55,881 nt of DNA from Pseudomonas alkylphenolica (GCF_016009175.1 NZ_JADUCM010000033.1:1-55881), one strand, 5' to 3'. Numbered from the stretch's first letter, positions 25,035 through 34,164 are shown. The notes: generated by a model not told the origin, from the sequence alone. Program-made: numbers and translations.

Positions 25035-26615
25035 ATGTCAGATAGCCACAACAACGCCGGCAATGAGCCCATCAAAGGGCTTGAAGATTATGTCGCCATC
25101 CTGAAAGGCTATTGGCAAAGGCCAAATTCAATCCTTGAACATGCCAAGCACGCCTGGTGCAGCCGCCAGCAGCGCGTGCAGCATTACTTTTCCGGCTTCA
25201 AGAAGACCAGCCCAAAAGCTATCGGGCGCAAACTCTTCGAATGCAAAACCCTGTCCCGGGCTCCGATTATCTTCATCGCCTGGTTTTTCACGGTATTCAT
25301 GCTGGACAAGCTCGACCCCTTTGGCCTCTCTCATCAAGTGCAGGCGTATTCCGAAGGGCTGTTCCAGAAAGTCACCTCCTCCTTCTATGAACCCAGTGCT
25401 CAAGACCGGATTGCCGTCGTCCTGATCGATGAGCAGACCCTTGCCAGCCGCGGCGAGTCCTGGCCCCCGCGGTACAACTACTACAGCGAAGTGATCCGCC
25501 GTATCGCCCGACAAGAGCCCTCAGCGATTTTTCTCGACTTCCTGGTCGAAGACCGTCGCAGCTATGACGATTCACTGGAGGCTGCCCGCGAATCCATTGG
25601 CGCAACGCTGACCAAGACGGGCGTACCGCTCTATCTGGCGACGCTGGATGACAAGCGAAACAGCGTATTCATCGATGTACCGGGCACCCAGACCACCGTG
25701 ACCGGCTGGCGAGCCTATGGCGACGACTACCCGCTGTTGATCGGCCCCGGGCACTTCTACGGCGATAGTGAACAGGATCTCAAGGAAGGCGAGCAGTGCG
25801 ACAGCTCACTCAAGCCCTCCGCCGCATTTCAGCTCTATCGCCAACTGTGTGAAAAAGGCCTGCAATCGGGCTGCCCCACCGAACTGATGCAGGGCAATGT
25901 CGAGGGCTTTTGCAGCGCAATGGTGGTGCAGTGGGGACGCAATGTTTCAAAGGTTGTGCCTGAGCGTCAGCTGATATCCGACAGCCAGTGTTCGGCCAAG
26001 GACTACACCTTGTGGGAGCGCATTACCGACGCGTTGACCTCCGGGGTCGCGGCCTTGACCTCCGGCCTCGACGACTCGTCGATGAAGCGCATACGCCAAC
26101 GCTGCCCTTATGCCGTGACGGTGCGTGAAGAAGACCTCGCCTCCGAAAAAGCCCGCGGGGTATTGAAAGGGCGTGTGGTGATGATCGGCGTCAGCCTCAA
26201 TGGCATCCATGACATCGTCGAGAGCCCGGTCCACGGCCAGATACCCGGCGTGTACCTGCACGCGATGGCGCTGGACAACCTGCTGAAGTGGAACGGCGAC
26301 TACTTCAAGCGTGCCGAAGGCAGCATTGACTGGACATTGCTCGTCACCGCGCTGCTGTTGTCCTGGATCTGTGCAGCGCTCATGCGCGCCCAGCCAACAC
26401 GCCTTGAATTTCTGATGCGCACAGTGGCCCTGTCGTGCGTGCTGCTGGTCAGTGTGATCAACCTTTATCTGCATAAACCACCGCTCGACTGGCTCGGCAT
26501 TCTGCTGGTCTACGAACTGGTGAATCGGCTTATCGAGAAACAACAAGAAACCGAGCTGCCGGCACCTACCCAAGGAGGACACCACCGTGAACTGGATCAA
26601 GCCCATCAGCCGTAG
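25035..26615 (+). CDS. CHASE2-domain membrane protein without output domain
   Basis: 526 residues. A cytoplasmic N-terminus of about 73 residues, one membrane segment (about 74-90), a periplasmic CHASE2 sensory domain (about 120-425; DRIAVVLIDEQTLASRGESW, RVVMIGVSLNGIHDIVESPV and GQIPGVYLHAMALDNLL are the family marks) and three closely spaced membrane segments (about 433-450, 460-478, 483-496), then a short polar tail. CHASE2 normally feeds a cyclase or kinase domain; none is present. Eight or so periplasmic cysteines suggest disulfides. The next gene starts inside its last codons, so it acts with the small exported protein and M48 protease. Confidence 0.82.
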   Translation: MSDSHNNAGNEPIKGLEDYVAILKGYWQRPNSILEHAKHAWCSRQQRVQHYFSGFKKTSPKAIGRKLFECKTLSRAPIIFIAWFFTVFMLDKLDPFGLSHQVQAYSEGLFQKVTSSFYEPSAQDRIAVVLIDEQTLASRGESWPPRYNYYSEVIRRIARQEPSAIFLDFLVEDRRSYDDSLEAARESIGATLTKTGVPLYLATLDDKRNSVFIDVPGTQTTVTGWRAYGDDYPLLIGPGHFYGDSEQDLKEGEQCDSSLKPSAAFQLYRQLCEKGLQSGCPTELMQGNVEGFCSAMVVQWGRNVSKVVPERQLISDSQCSAKDYTLWERITDALTSGVAALTSGLDDSSMKRIRQRCPYAVTVREEDLASEKARGVLKGRVVMIGVSLNGIHDIVESPVHGQIPGVYLHAMALDNLLKWNGDYFKRAEGSIDWTLLVTALLLSWICAALMRAQPTRLEFLMRTVALSCVLLVSVINLYLHKPPLDWLGILLVYELVNRLIEKQQETELPAPTQGGHHRELDQAHQP

Positions 26616-26955
26616 TGCGACAGTGGCGACACTGCTGTTTTGCGCAACTGCATCTGCTGCTGTACAGAACGTGACGGCCCTTATGGATGACTCGGTCAGC
26701 ACCTTTGCGCTAAAGAGCGATTACTTCGTCAAGCAACACAGTATCGCCAGCAAAGCCTTCACGCTGCCGGCACCTGTACTTGAGAAAAGCGCCAAGGGCT
26801 ATGTGAAAGTTTCCCAGCAAGGGCAGGAAGTGTGGCTGGACATCATGGATGTCACCCTGTTTCCGCCTGAAAGTGCCGGCGATACCCGCTGCATTCGCAC
26901 CAGTGACGGTGCCACCGCGAAAACCGGTCGTGGCGCAGGGAATATCTGCCCATGA
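26587..26955 (+). CDS. Small exported protein of the CHASE2/M48 operon
   Basis: 122 residues, start GTG 26587 with a strong AAGGAGG at 26572-26578 inside the CHASE2 gene. Signal peptide MNWIKPISRSATVATLLFCA..., probably cut after ASA (about residue 24). The mature part is short and beta-rich (YFVKQHSIASKAF, GYVKVSQQGQEVWLDIMDV), vaguely like a bacterial SH3 domain, which would suit peptidoglycan or protein binding; this is a guess. Two cysteines near the C-terminus (RCIRTS...GNICP) could form a disulfide. Overlaps the next gene by 4 nt. Confidence 0.65.
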   Translation: MNWIKPISRSATVATLLFCATASAAVQNVTALMDDSVSTFALKSDYFVKQHSIASKAFTLPAPVLEKSAKGYVKVSQQGQEVWLDIMDVTLFPPESAGDTRCIRTSDGATAKTGRGAGNICP

Positions 26956-28421
26956 TGCGCAAGAGCCTGCTGATACTGGCCATCGCGCTTGCCAGCGGTT
27001 GCGCACAAATTCAGGTCCCTGGCATACCCTCGTTAGGCAAGGCCAAGGTCGACCCCAACCTCACGCAGATAGCTGCAAACTTCAAGGGCCCAGCCGCAGG
27101 GCGCAACGCCGTCGCCACGCAGACCCTGCAGAGCATTCAGCTGCAGAACAAAGCACTGGGCATTGCCCAGGATGCGAAAATCGACGCGTACCTCAACGCC
27201 ATCCTGGCGCGGCTGCAGGCAGGCCTGCCGGGGACGCCTCCTCCGGCGCGGGTGTACGCCACACCCAATACCGAATTCAATGCGCGAAGCTTTGAGGACG
27301 GTGGCATTTTCATCCCTTACAAAGTGCTCGATGCCCTGGAGAGTGAGGACGAACTGGCGTCACTCATCGCGCACGAATATGCCCATGTCGCCCTGCAGCA
27401 CTACCATTCGGACTGGATCGATACCGCGGCCAACCTCGCCTACTCCGCGGGCAACATCTACATCAACCGCCAGCTGAAAACCAGCTCGGACAAAGACCTG
27501 CTGGGCATGGTCGTGACCAATGACGCCGTGCTGGGTGCGTCCCAGATCGGTTTGGTGCCGGCGCTGACCCGGGACCAGGAAAACGAAGCTGACCAGCTGG
27601 GCGTCGACTTGCTGATCCGTGCCAGGTACTCGATCGTTGGTGCAATAACCTTCCTGTCACGCATGGAAGAATGGGAGGCACGTAACCAGGCCATTCTCGA
27701 TCAACGCAAAACCAACTATTTCGACCTGTTTTCCAAAAGCGAACAAAGCGTCATTGCCAAGGCCATAGACGCGCAGATCGACGTACTGGAAAACAAACTG
27801 GCCAAGCAGATTCACAGCACATCGCAAAAACACGACAAGGGTGAAGATCGCTCAAAAACGCTGCGTAGTTATATCAAGCAGCATTATGCGGGGGTCGACC
27901 GCCCGCCGCTGTCGGTTGAACCTTACACCGCAGCCCTGAAGTCCACCCACGCCAAGGCGTTCTTCACAGGCCTTGATCAGGCCCACGCCTCTACCGCTGC
28001 GCTGGCCCAAAAAAACCTGCCGCAAGCGTTGTCGAATGCCACCGGTGCAACCAGAAGCCCCGCCGCACTCGTACCGTTCGCGCGGCATGTGATGATCAAC
28101 GCGATGGCGGTCAACGGCAAACCCGCCGATGCCTTGGCAATGCTGGAAAGTGATGTGGGGACGAACAGCGCACTGTTTGTGGATAACGTGTTTTTGATCA
28201 ACATCCTGAAAAAGTCATCGCCTGAAAAGGCTTTGGCCCTCTCCCAGCACACCTACGAGCGTTACGCCGACTCACCGGAGCTACTGCCTGACCTGATCCT
28301 GTTGAGCAAGCAGCAGAAGAACCCGTTTGCAGTCATGAAGTACTACGGAGTCTGCGCTGGCAAGGCAATGGCTTCGTCCAACAATGCGTTGCTGGAGAGC
28401 TGCAACAAGGCCAAGGGATAA
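26952..28421 (+). CDS. M48-family metalloprotease lipoprotein
   Basis: 489 residues. Lipobox ASGC gives lipidated Cys17, and the following Ala-Gln argues against inner-membrane retention. The zinc site is HEYAH (141-145) with third ligand Glu212 in ENEADQLGVD, as in the BepA/LoiP group of periplasmic chaperone-proteases. The C-terminal 200 residues are helical and may be TPR-like (PADALAMLESDVGTNSALF). ATG 26952 overlaps the previous stop (ATGA). In a three-gene module with a CHASE2 protein it may degrade or process an envelope target; the target is unknown. Confidence 0.88.
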   Translation: MMRKSLLILAIALASGCAQIQVPGIPSLGKAKVDPNLTQIAANFKGPAAGRNAVATQTLQSIQLQNKALGIAQDAKIDAYLNAILARLQAGLPGTPPPARVYATPNTEFNARSFEDGGIFIPYKVLDALESEDELASLIAHEYAHVALQHYHSDWIDTAANLAYSAGNIYINRQLKTSSDKDLLGMVVTNDAVLGASQIGLVPALTRDQENEADQLGVDLLIRARYSIVGAITFLSRMEEWEARNQAILDQRKTNYFDLFSKSEQSVIAKAIDAQIDVLENKLAKQIHSTSQKHDKGEDRSKTLRSYIKQHYAGVDRPPLSVEPYTAALKSTHAKAFFTGLDQAHASTAALAQKNLPQALSNATGATRSPAALVPFARHVMINAMAVNGKPADALAMLESDVGTNSALFVDNVFLINILKKSSPEKALALSQHTYERYADSPELLPDLILLSKQQKNPFAVMKYYGVCAGKAMASSNNALLESCNKAKG

Positions 28422-28438
28422 GCTGAAACCAACAAAAA

Positions 28439-28460
28439 GGCCCAGGTAATCACCTGGGCC
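28439..28460. terminator. Bidirectional rho-independent terminator
   Basis: Perfect 9-bp arms GGCCCAGGT and ACCTGGGCC around AATC, with AAAAA before and TTT after. It lies between the convergent M48 and small-lipoprotein genes and can serve both. Confidence 0.85.
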
Positions 28461-28480
28461 TTTGGCTACTGCAGCACCGA

Positions 28481-28804
28481 TCAGAGCCCGTTGGGCAAGA
28501 ACCGGGTAGCGCCACTGACATCATCGATCTTCTTGATACGGAAGGCCTTGATGCAGGTTTCATTACGGGTGTTGGTGTCTGGGCAGTACTGTTTGACGAA
28601 GGCGTTAAAGTCCATGTCCTGGCCATTAACGCTCAACACGCGCTTGAAGTACTCACCCTGGATACCCTGGGCCTGGCGCGACGTGGTCATTTCCTGATCA
28701 ACCACCAGGCGACCGTGCAGGTCGACGGCAGGAAACTCGGCTTCTTTTTCAAAGCAGCCGCTCAGCAACAGGCCAGCGGCGGCCAGCAAGATCAGACGTA
28801 GCAT
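28481..28804 (-). CDS. Small lipoprotein of unknown function
   Basis: 107 residues. Lipobox LLSGC (Cys17) after MLRLILLAAAGL. The mature part has two further cysteines (QYCPDTNTRNETCIKAF) and no motif I recognise. It is first of three consecutive minus-strand envelope genes when read from the left; a GC hairpin separates it from the next. Confidence 0.7.
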   Translation of the reverse strand: MLRLILLAAAGLLLSGCFEKEAEFPAVDLHGRLVVDQEMTTSRQAQGIQGEYFKRVLSVNGQDMDFNAFVKQYCPDTNTRNETCIKAFRIKKIDDVSGATRFLPNGL

Positions 28805-28823
28805 GATGGTGTCTCTGCAGAAG

Positions 28824-28851
28824 ATGGCCCCGGCGCATGCACCGGGGCCAT
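28824..28851. terminator. Strong intergenic hairpin without T-tract
   Basis: ATGGCCCCGG (28824-28833) and CCGGGGCCAT (28842-28851) are perfect 10-bp arms with an 8-nt loop, between the DUF5384-like gene and the small lipoprotein gene. No T-run follows on the minus strand, so it may protect or attenuate rather than terminate. Confidence 0.5.
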
Positions 28852-28861
28852 ACCGTGATGG

Positions 28862-29392
28862 TTAATTGCCGAACAGGCTGCCAGCGCGTTTGACTTCAGC
28901 CTTGCCGGCATCTTCAAGCAGCGACTTGGTGCCCGAGGTGACGTTGCGTGCGGAGTCGGCGTTGGACTGGATCACATCGGTGCGCGCGGCGCTGTCGCGC
29001 AGCTCGGCATCGATGTAGTCGTTAGCCCGTGCAACCTGCGCTTTTTTCGCTTGCAGCTGCAGGCGACGCTCTTCCAGCTCCAGTGCGCGCAGTTCGTCTT
29101 CGAAGCCTTCTTCACGGGTGCGAACGCGCTTCTGCTCAGCGGCTTGCGCCTGCTGCCGTTCGGCGGCGGCTTGCGCGGCGGCACGCTGCGAGGCGGCGCG
29201 CTGCTGGCGGGCAGCGGCTTCGCGAGATTCAGCACGCTGCTGAGCGGCGGCGGCCTGGCGCAGACGTTCAGCCTCCAGGGCGGCTTCAGATTGTTTGGTC
29301 TGCTGTTCGATCTGGTAAAGCTGATCGAACTGGCCTGCCACGGCGGTGGCGGCAGACAGCGCGAGGGCGGTGCCCAGAACAATATGCTTCAT
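28862..29392 (-). CDS. Exported coiled-coil protein (DUF5384-like)
   Basis: 176 residues. Signal peptide to about residue 20 (LSAATAVAG). Residues 25-125 are an extreme Ala/Gln/Arg/Glu coiled coil (QQRAESREAAARQQRAASQR), followed by a helical tail. The pattern resembles DUF5384. It probably sits in the periplasm; role unknown. The composition explains the many long antisense frames in this stretch. Confidence 0.7.
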   Translation of the reverse strand: MKHIVLGTALALSAATAVAGQFDQLYQIEQQTKQSEAALEAERLRQAAAAQQRAESREAAARQQRAASQRAAAQAAAERQQAQAAEQKRVRTREEGFEDELRALELEERRLQLQAKKAQVARANDYIDAELRDSAARTDVIQSNADSARNVTSGTKSLLEDAGKAEVKRAGSLFGN

Positions 29393-29403
29393 GTCGGCCG
29401 GCC

Positions 29404-29907
29404 TCAGCTCTTCTTCGGATCTGGGCAGGAAGCATTCGGCTGAATGCGGGTTTCGTTGGACATGGTCATGACCATCAGGGAGATTTCACCCACCTTGTAG
29501 TCGCATGGGCGGCCAACCTGGGCCGAGGTGAAAATCTTGCCGTTTTCCGAATAGCCGATCAGCACGCCCGGTACCAGCGAAGTGTCGTTGACCATCGAGC
29601 CTGCCAGCGCGCCAGCACCGCCACCGGCAACACCGCCGATGATCGCGGTATCGGTGTTTTTGCCTGCACCCAGCGCTGCGCCACCCAGAGCGCCCAGTAC
29701 ACCACCGACCATCATTGCGGCTTTCTGGTTCTTTTCGTTGCTGACTTTGATCTTGGTCGGGGAGACCGTAATGATCTTGACGGTCTTGGCTTCTTGCTGG
29801 GTGTTCACCTGGCTGGCATCAAACACATCCGATTGATACTGCTCGCCGGTCGCTTGGCAACCTACGAGTGCAGCGACAACGGTCAAGGCCAGACAGTGCT
29901 TAAACAT
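29404..29907 (-). CDS. Glycine-zipper outer-membrane lipoprotein (SlyB/17-kDa-like)
   Basis: 167 residues from ATG 29907, where AGGA lies 6 nt upstream; an ATG two codons earlier (29913) is also possible. Lipobox ALVGC, then a Gly/Ala-rich glycine zipper (MVGGVLGALGGAALGAGKNT... VAGGGAGALAGSMV) that inserts in membranes, and a C-terminal domain with two cysteines. Related lipoproteins contribute to outer-membrane integrity. The gap of 11 bp to the DUF5384-like gene suggests co-transcription. Confidence 0.78.
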   Translation of the reverse strand: MFKHCLALTVVAALVGCQATGEQYQSDVFDASQVNTQQEAKTVKIITVSPTKIKVSNEKNQKAAMMVGGVLGALGGAALGAGKNTDTAIIGGVAGGGAGALAGSMVNDTSLVPGVLIGYSENGKIFTSAQVGRPCDYKVGEISLMVMTMSNETRIQPNASCPDPKKS

Positions 29908-30131
29908 CTTCATTCCTAAATTCCCTGGAGGGTGTGAGTAACCGGGCGGCAGTCCATTTTTTGGCGGCGGCATAATGCCACTATTCTAAGCGGATAGTTT
30001 AACCGGGGTAAAGCCAACAGAACTTAAGGGGGGATTTAATAGTGCGAAAAGTAATAAATCAGGCAGCGCTCCCTTCCACTCACACAGCGAAAACGGCACA
30101 CTTTCCGGCTTTTTCCCGACAGGAAGTCCCC

Positions 30132-30665
30132 ATGCAACGGATTGTGATTCTGGGCAATGCCGGTAGCGGCAAATCCACCCTGGCCCGCGCGCTTGGCAAG
30201 CATCTCGGCCTGCCGGTGGTGCACCTGGACACTTTGTTCTGGGAGCCGGGCTGGGTTGAGCCGGATGCCGAGCAGTTCCGCACCCGGGTTCGCGCCGCAG
30301 TCGCCACCGACCGCTGGGTCTGCGAAGGCAACTATGCCCGGCGAACCTTCGACCTGCGCCTGCCCCGCGCCGACCTGGTCATCTGGCTGGACACCCCCCG
30401 GCTCACCTGTTTCACCCGGGTTATCCGGCGTAGCGTGATGAACCGCCCTCGCCCTGACCTTGCGGCCGGCTGCTCAGAGAAACTCGATCGCGCGTTTCTG
30501 ACCTTTCTGAAATTCGTCTGGCAGTACGATAAAGGCTACCGCCCCGGCATCGAGGCCGTGCGACTGGCCACAGCCCCGTACGTGCCTGTTGTACACCTGC
30601 GCAGCCCCCGGCAGATTGCCGCCTTTATCGACAATTTGCCTCCCCGTACGGTGAGCGCGCACTGA
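30132..30665 (+). CDS. P-loop adenylate-kinase-like protein (topology-modulation/FlaR type)
   Basis: 177 residues. P-loop GNAGSGKST (8-16) at the N-terminus, then a kinase-like core with HLDTLFWEPGW and WVCEGNYARRTFDLRLPRAD (lid/NMP region), as in proteins annotated as DNA topology modulation protein. The biochemical role of this family is not settled. The ATG at 30132 follows AGGAAG; the longer in-frame opening upstream has no ribosome site and lacks family similarity. Confidence 0.82.
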   Translation: MQRIVILGNAGSGKSTLARALGKHLGLPVVHLDTLFWEPGWVEPDAEQFRTRVRAAVATDRWVCEGNYARRTFDLRLPRADLVIWLDTPRLTCFTRVIRRSVMNRPRPDLAAGCSEKLDRAFLTFLKFVWQYDKGYRPGIEAVRLATAPYVPVVHLRSPRQIAAFIDNLPPRTVSAH

Positions 30666-30750
30666 GCTTGCGGTCGTGGCGATCAACTATGCTTAGAGAT
30701 GGTTGTGCCTTAGGGAGATGGCACCCTCGCCACCTTGTGAGTGAGTGAAC

Positions 30751-32268
30751 ATGAACATTCGCCGCGGTGCCTTCGTGTACTTTTGCTTCTGTTTATTGCT
30801 GACCCTTTTCAACACCTCATTTGCCGCCGCCCCACCCGATCTGCCTGCCGTCGAACTGACCCCCGCCGAGGAAGCCGAAGTACAGAGCCTGGTGCTGCCG
30901 GTGCCCGAGGACTGGGTCGGTGACTTCGAAGGCATGCGCGAGCGTCGCCTGGTCCGGATTCTGGTGCCTTACAGCAAAACCTTCTTCGAGCTCGACCGCG
31001 GCCGTCAGCGCGGCCTGAGTTATGAGCTGGGCAAGGGACTTGAGGCCTGGCTCAACAAAACCCAGCCGTACGCAAAAAAATCGATGCAATGGCGGGTGAT
31101 GTTCATTCCCACAAGCCGTAACGAACTGATGCCCAAGTTGCTCAAGGGTGTCGGCGACATTGCCGTCGGTGGGCTGACCGTGACCGAGGGCCGCCTTAAA
31201 ACCGTGGACTTTTCCGACCCGTTTGCGGTGAACATTCCGGAGGTGCTGGTGACCGGGCCCGGCAGTAAAGTCTTCAACAACATTGAGGACCTGTCGGACG
31301 AAGAAGTGACTGTGCGCTCATCGAGCAGTTACTACGAACACCTTCAGGCGCTGAACGACTCTTTCAAGGCGAAAGGGCTCGCGCCCATCAACATCAAGGC
31401 CGCTGACGAAAACCTGGAGTCCGAAGACTTGTTGCAAATGGTCAATGCCGGGCTGCTCAAGGCCACTGTGGTGGACCGCTACATTGCAAAAATCTGGTCG
31501 CCGCTCTACACCGGCATGAAAATCCACGAGGCATTCTACCTGCATGAAAACTCCGAGTTTGCCTGGGCGATTCGCAAAAACAGCCCGCAGCTAAAGGCTC
31601 AACTCGCGGCGTTCGTCAAAACCCACAAGGTCGGCACCGCCTTCGGCAACAGCCTGCGGACCAAATACGTCACCAACAGCAGCAAACGCGTACTCAACGC
31701 CACCTCGGAAGCGGAAATGAAGAAATTCCAGACGATGGTGGAGATCTTCAAGCGCCATGCCAGTACCTACGGATTCGACCCTTTGATGCTGATGGCCCAG
31801 GGGTTTCAGGAGTCGCAACTCGATCAGATGGCCCGCAGCCCCCGCGGCGCGGTTGGCGTGATGCAACTGCTGCCAAAAACGGCCCAGGACCCCACTGTTG
31901 CCATCAACGAGATCGACAAGAGCGCTGACAGAAACATCGAGGCCGGCTCCAAGTACATGCACCTGCTCGCCGACAAGTACCTGAGCGACCCGCAGCTGAC
32001 GCCCATGAACAAAACCCTGATGACCTTCGCCGCCTACAACGCGGGGCCCGGCAACCTGCGTAAATTCCGTGCATTGGCTGAAAAGTCCGGGCTGGATAAG
32101 AACGTCTGGTTCGGTAATGTTGAGCAAGGCGCTGCCCAGGTGGTGGGCCGGGAGACGGTGGATTACGTCGGCAACATCTACAAGTATTACGTCGCCTACA
32201 AGCTGGTGCAGGAAAAGCAGGCGGCTGGCGCTGCAGCTGCGCCACTGCAAGAGCAGGCTCGCCAATGA
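30751..32268 (+). CDS. MltF-like lytic transglycosylase
   Basis: 505 residues from ATG 30751 (a GTG two codons upstream is possible). Signal peptide to about residue 26. Residues about 65-300 are a solute-binding (SBP_bac_3) regulatory domain, then a catalytic SLT domain from about 325 with Glu354 in AQGFQESQLDQMARS and the GAVGVMQLLPKTA motif. By family it cleaves peptidoglycan with formation of 1,6-anhydroMurNAc, and the binding domain regulates activity with muropeptides. A tRNA-Arg gene on the other strand follows. Confidence 0.9.
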   Translation: MNIRRGAFVYFCFCLLLTLFNTSFAAAPPDLPAVELTPAEEAEVQSLVLPVPEDWVGDFEGMRERRLVRILVPYSKTFFELDRGRQRGLSYELGKGLEAWLNKTQPYAKKSMQWRVMFIPTSRNELMPKLLKGVGDIAVGGLTVTEGRLKTVDFSDPFAVNIPEVLVTGPGSKVFNNIEDLSDEEVTVRSSSSYYEHLQALNDSFKAKGLAPINIKAADENLESEDLLQMVNAGLLKATVVDRYIAKIWSPLYTGMKIHEAFYLHENSEFAWAIRKNSPQLKAQLAAFVKTHKVGTAFGNSLRTKYVTNSSKRVLNATSEAEMKKFQTMVEIFKRHASTYGFDPLMLMAQGFQESQLDQMARSPRGAVGVMQLLPKTAQDPTVAINEIDKSADRNIEAGSKYMHLLADKYLSDPQLTPMNKTLMTFAAYNAGPGNLRKFRALAEKSGLDKNVWFGNVEQGAAQVVGRETVDYVGNIYKYYVAYKLVQEKQAAGAAAAPLQEQARQ

Positions 32269-32332
32269 AATCGGCAGGGTGCGCTGGCAACAGGGATGTA
32301 AAGGAGGGGAAACGTGTCTGGCGGATCGCCAA

Positions 32333-32350
32333 CCCTTTGGGACCAAAGGG
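32333..32350. terminator. Hairpin downstream of tRNA-Arg
   Basis: CCCTTTGG/CCAAAGGG, perfect 8-bp arms with a 2-nt loop, 10 bp beyond the tRNA 3' end on its strand. The T-tract is short (TT), so it is a weak terminator or a processing signal. Confidence 0.5.
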
Positions 32351-32360
32351 AGAAAGAAGA

Positions 32361-32437
32361 TGGCGCACTCGGCGGGATTCGAACCCACGACCCCTGCCTT
32401 CGGAGGGCAGTACTCTATCCAGCTGAGCTACGAGTGC
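32361..32437 (-). tRNA. tRNA-Arg (anticodon CCG)
   Basis: 77-nt cloverleaf. Acceptor arms GCACTCG and CGAGTGC with encoded CCA (32363-32361), D-arm GCTCAGCTGGATAGAG, anticodon stem CTGCC/GGCAG with loop CTCCGAA, and T-arm GTGGGTTCGAATCCCGC. The loop gives anticodon CCG, reading CGG. I see no integration remnant or duplicated 3' end next to it. Confidence 0.95.
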
Positions 32438-32617
32438 AACGCGGGCGCCATGATACCCATCTAGACTGGCGGCGTCCATCGCCACAATTGGCTGTGTTCG
32501 ATTTTGCACACGCGGGGGCCTAACGGTGACGTTGATCTGAAAAAGGTCGCCGCATAGCGCTTTTTGTTCTTTTTTTCGAACACCCTATTGTCCTTTTTCC
32601 TCGTTGCTCCTAGGATT

Positions 32618-32635
32618 CGTTTGAGATTTCAAACG
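32618..32635. promoter_or_regulatory. Inverted repeat in the gabD leader
   Basis: CGTTTGA (32618-32624), spacer GATT, TCAAACG (32629-32635): perfect arms, 64 bp before the gabD ATG in an AT-rich stretch. A likely operator for a GABA-responsive or other regulator, not encoded nearby. Confidence 0.45.
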
Positions 32636-32698
32636 CTCTCCTTTTTCTACAATCAATAATTCGCGCCGTGTCTGTACGGTGCCGTTAAGGAAGCCGAC

Positions 32699-34141
32699 AT
32701 GCAGCTTAAAGACGCCCAGTTGTTCCGCCAGCAAGCCTTCATCGATGGTGCGTGGTTGGACGCGGACAACGGTCAGACCATCAAGGTCAACAACCCGGCT
32801 ACCGGCGAGATCATCGGCACTGTGCCGAAGATGGGCGCTGCCGAAACCCGTCGCGCCATCGAGGCCGCTGACAAGGCGCTGCCAGCCTGGCGTGCACTGA
32901 CCGCCAAAGAGCGTGCTGGCAAGCTGCGTCGTTGGTTCGAATTGATGATCGAGCACCAGGACGACCTGGCCCGCCTGATGACCACCGAGCAAGGCAAGCC
33001 ACTGGCCGAAGCCAAGGGCGAAATCGCCTATGCCGCCTCCTTTATCGAGTGGTTCGCTGAAGAAGCCAAGCGCGTTTACGGCGACACCATTCCTGGCCAC
33101 CAGCCAGACAAGCGCCTGATCGTTATCAAGCAGCCAATCGGTGTTACCGCGGCCATCACCCCGTGGAACTTCCCGGCCGCGATGATCACCCGTAAAGCCG
33201 GCCCGGCCCTGGCTGCTGGCTGCACCATGGTCCTCAAGCCTGCTTCGCAAACTCCGTACTCGGCCCTGGCCCTGGTTGAGCTGGCCACCCGTGCCGGTAT
33301 CCCGGCTGGTGTGCTGAGCGTGGTAACCGGCAGCGCCGGCGACATCGGCAGCGAGCTGACCGGCAACCCGATCGTGCGCAAACTGTCCTTCACCGGCTCG
33401 ACCGAAATCGGTCGCCAGCTGATGGCCGAATGCGCCAAGGACATCAAGAAGGTTTCCCTGGAGCTGGGCGGCAATGCGCCGTTCATCGTGTTCGACGACG
33501 CCGACCTGGATAAGGCCGTTGAAGGCGCGATCATCTCCAAATACCGCAACAACGGTCAGACCTGTGTCTGCGCCAACCGTATCTACGTTCAGGACGGCGT
33601 CTACGATGCCTTCGCCGAGAAGCTCAAGGCCGCTGTGGCCAAGCTGAAAATCGGTAACGGCCTGGAAGACGGCACCACCACCGGCCCGCTGATCGATGGC
33701 AAGGCCGTAGCCAAGGTTCAGGAGCACATTGCCGACGCCGTTGGCAAAGGCGCCCAGGTACTGACCGGCGGCAAGCTGATCGAAGGCAACTTCTTCGAGC
33801 CGACCGTACTGGTCAACGTGCCGAACAACGCTGCAGTGGCCAAGGAAGAAACCTTCGGCCCGCTGGCTCCACTGTTCCGTTTCAAGGACGAGGCAGAAGT
33901 CATTGCCATGTCCAACGATACCGAGTTTGGTCTGGCCTCGTACTTCTACGCCCGCGACATGAGCCGTGTGTTCCGTGTTGCTGAAGCGCTGGAATACGGC
34001 ATGGTCGGTATCAACACCGGTCTGATCTCCAACGAAGTCTCGCCGTTCGGCGGCATCAAGGCCTCGGGCCTGGGTCGCGAAGGTTCCAAGTACGGCATTG
34101 AGGACTACCTGGAAATCAAATACCTGTGCATCAGCATCTGA
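32699..34141 (+). CDS. gabD: Succinate-semialdehyde dehydrogenase
   Basis: 480 residues, the usual GabD length. Oxidises succinate semialdehyde to succinate with NAD(P)+, the second step of GABA breakdown, in the cytoplasm. Catalytic Cys289 (NNGQTCVCANR; a second Cys at 291 as in E. coli GabD, where it gives redox control) and general base Glu255 (LELGGNAPF). The N-terminus MQLKDAQLFRQQAFIDGAWL is typical. TTAAGGAAG precedes the ATG. gabT follows after a hairpin with T-run. Confidence 0.95.
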   Translation: MQLKDAQLFRQQAFIDGAWLDADNGQTIKVNNPATGEIIGTVPKMGAAETRRAIEAADKALPAWRALTAKERAGKLRRWFELMIEHQDDLARLMTTEQGKPLAEAKGEIAYAASFIEWFAEEAKRVYGDTIPGHQPDKRLIVIKQPIGVTAAITPWNFPAAMITRKAGPALAAGCTMVLKPASQTPYSALALVELATRAGIPAGVLSVVTGSAGDIGSELTGNPIVRKLSFTGSTEIGRQLMAECAKDIKKVSLELGGNAPFIVFDDADLDKAVEGAIISKYRNNGQTCVCANRIYVQDGVYDAFAEKLKAAVAKLKIGNGLEDGTTTGPLIDGKAVAKVQEHIADAVGKGAQVLTGGKLIEGNFFEPTVLVNVPNNAAVAKEETFGPLAPLFRFKDEAEVIAMSNDTEFGLASYFYARDMSRVFRVAEALEYGMVGINTGLISNEVSPFGGIKASGLGREGSKYGIEDYLEIKYLCISI

Positions 34142-34164
34142 TCACAGCGTAAGGCTTTACCTCT

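Noticed and set aside
32361..32437. tRNA-Arg as attachment site of an integrated element
   Set aside because: No integrase gene and no repeat of the tRNA 3' end nearby; flanking genes are typical core genes.
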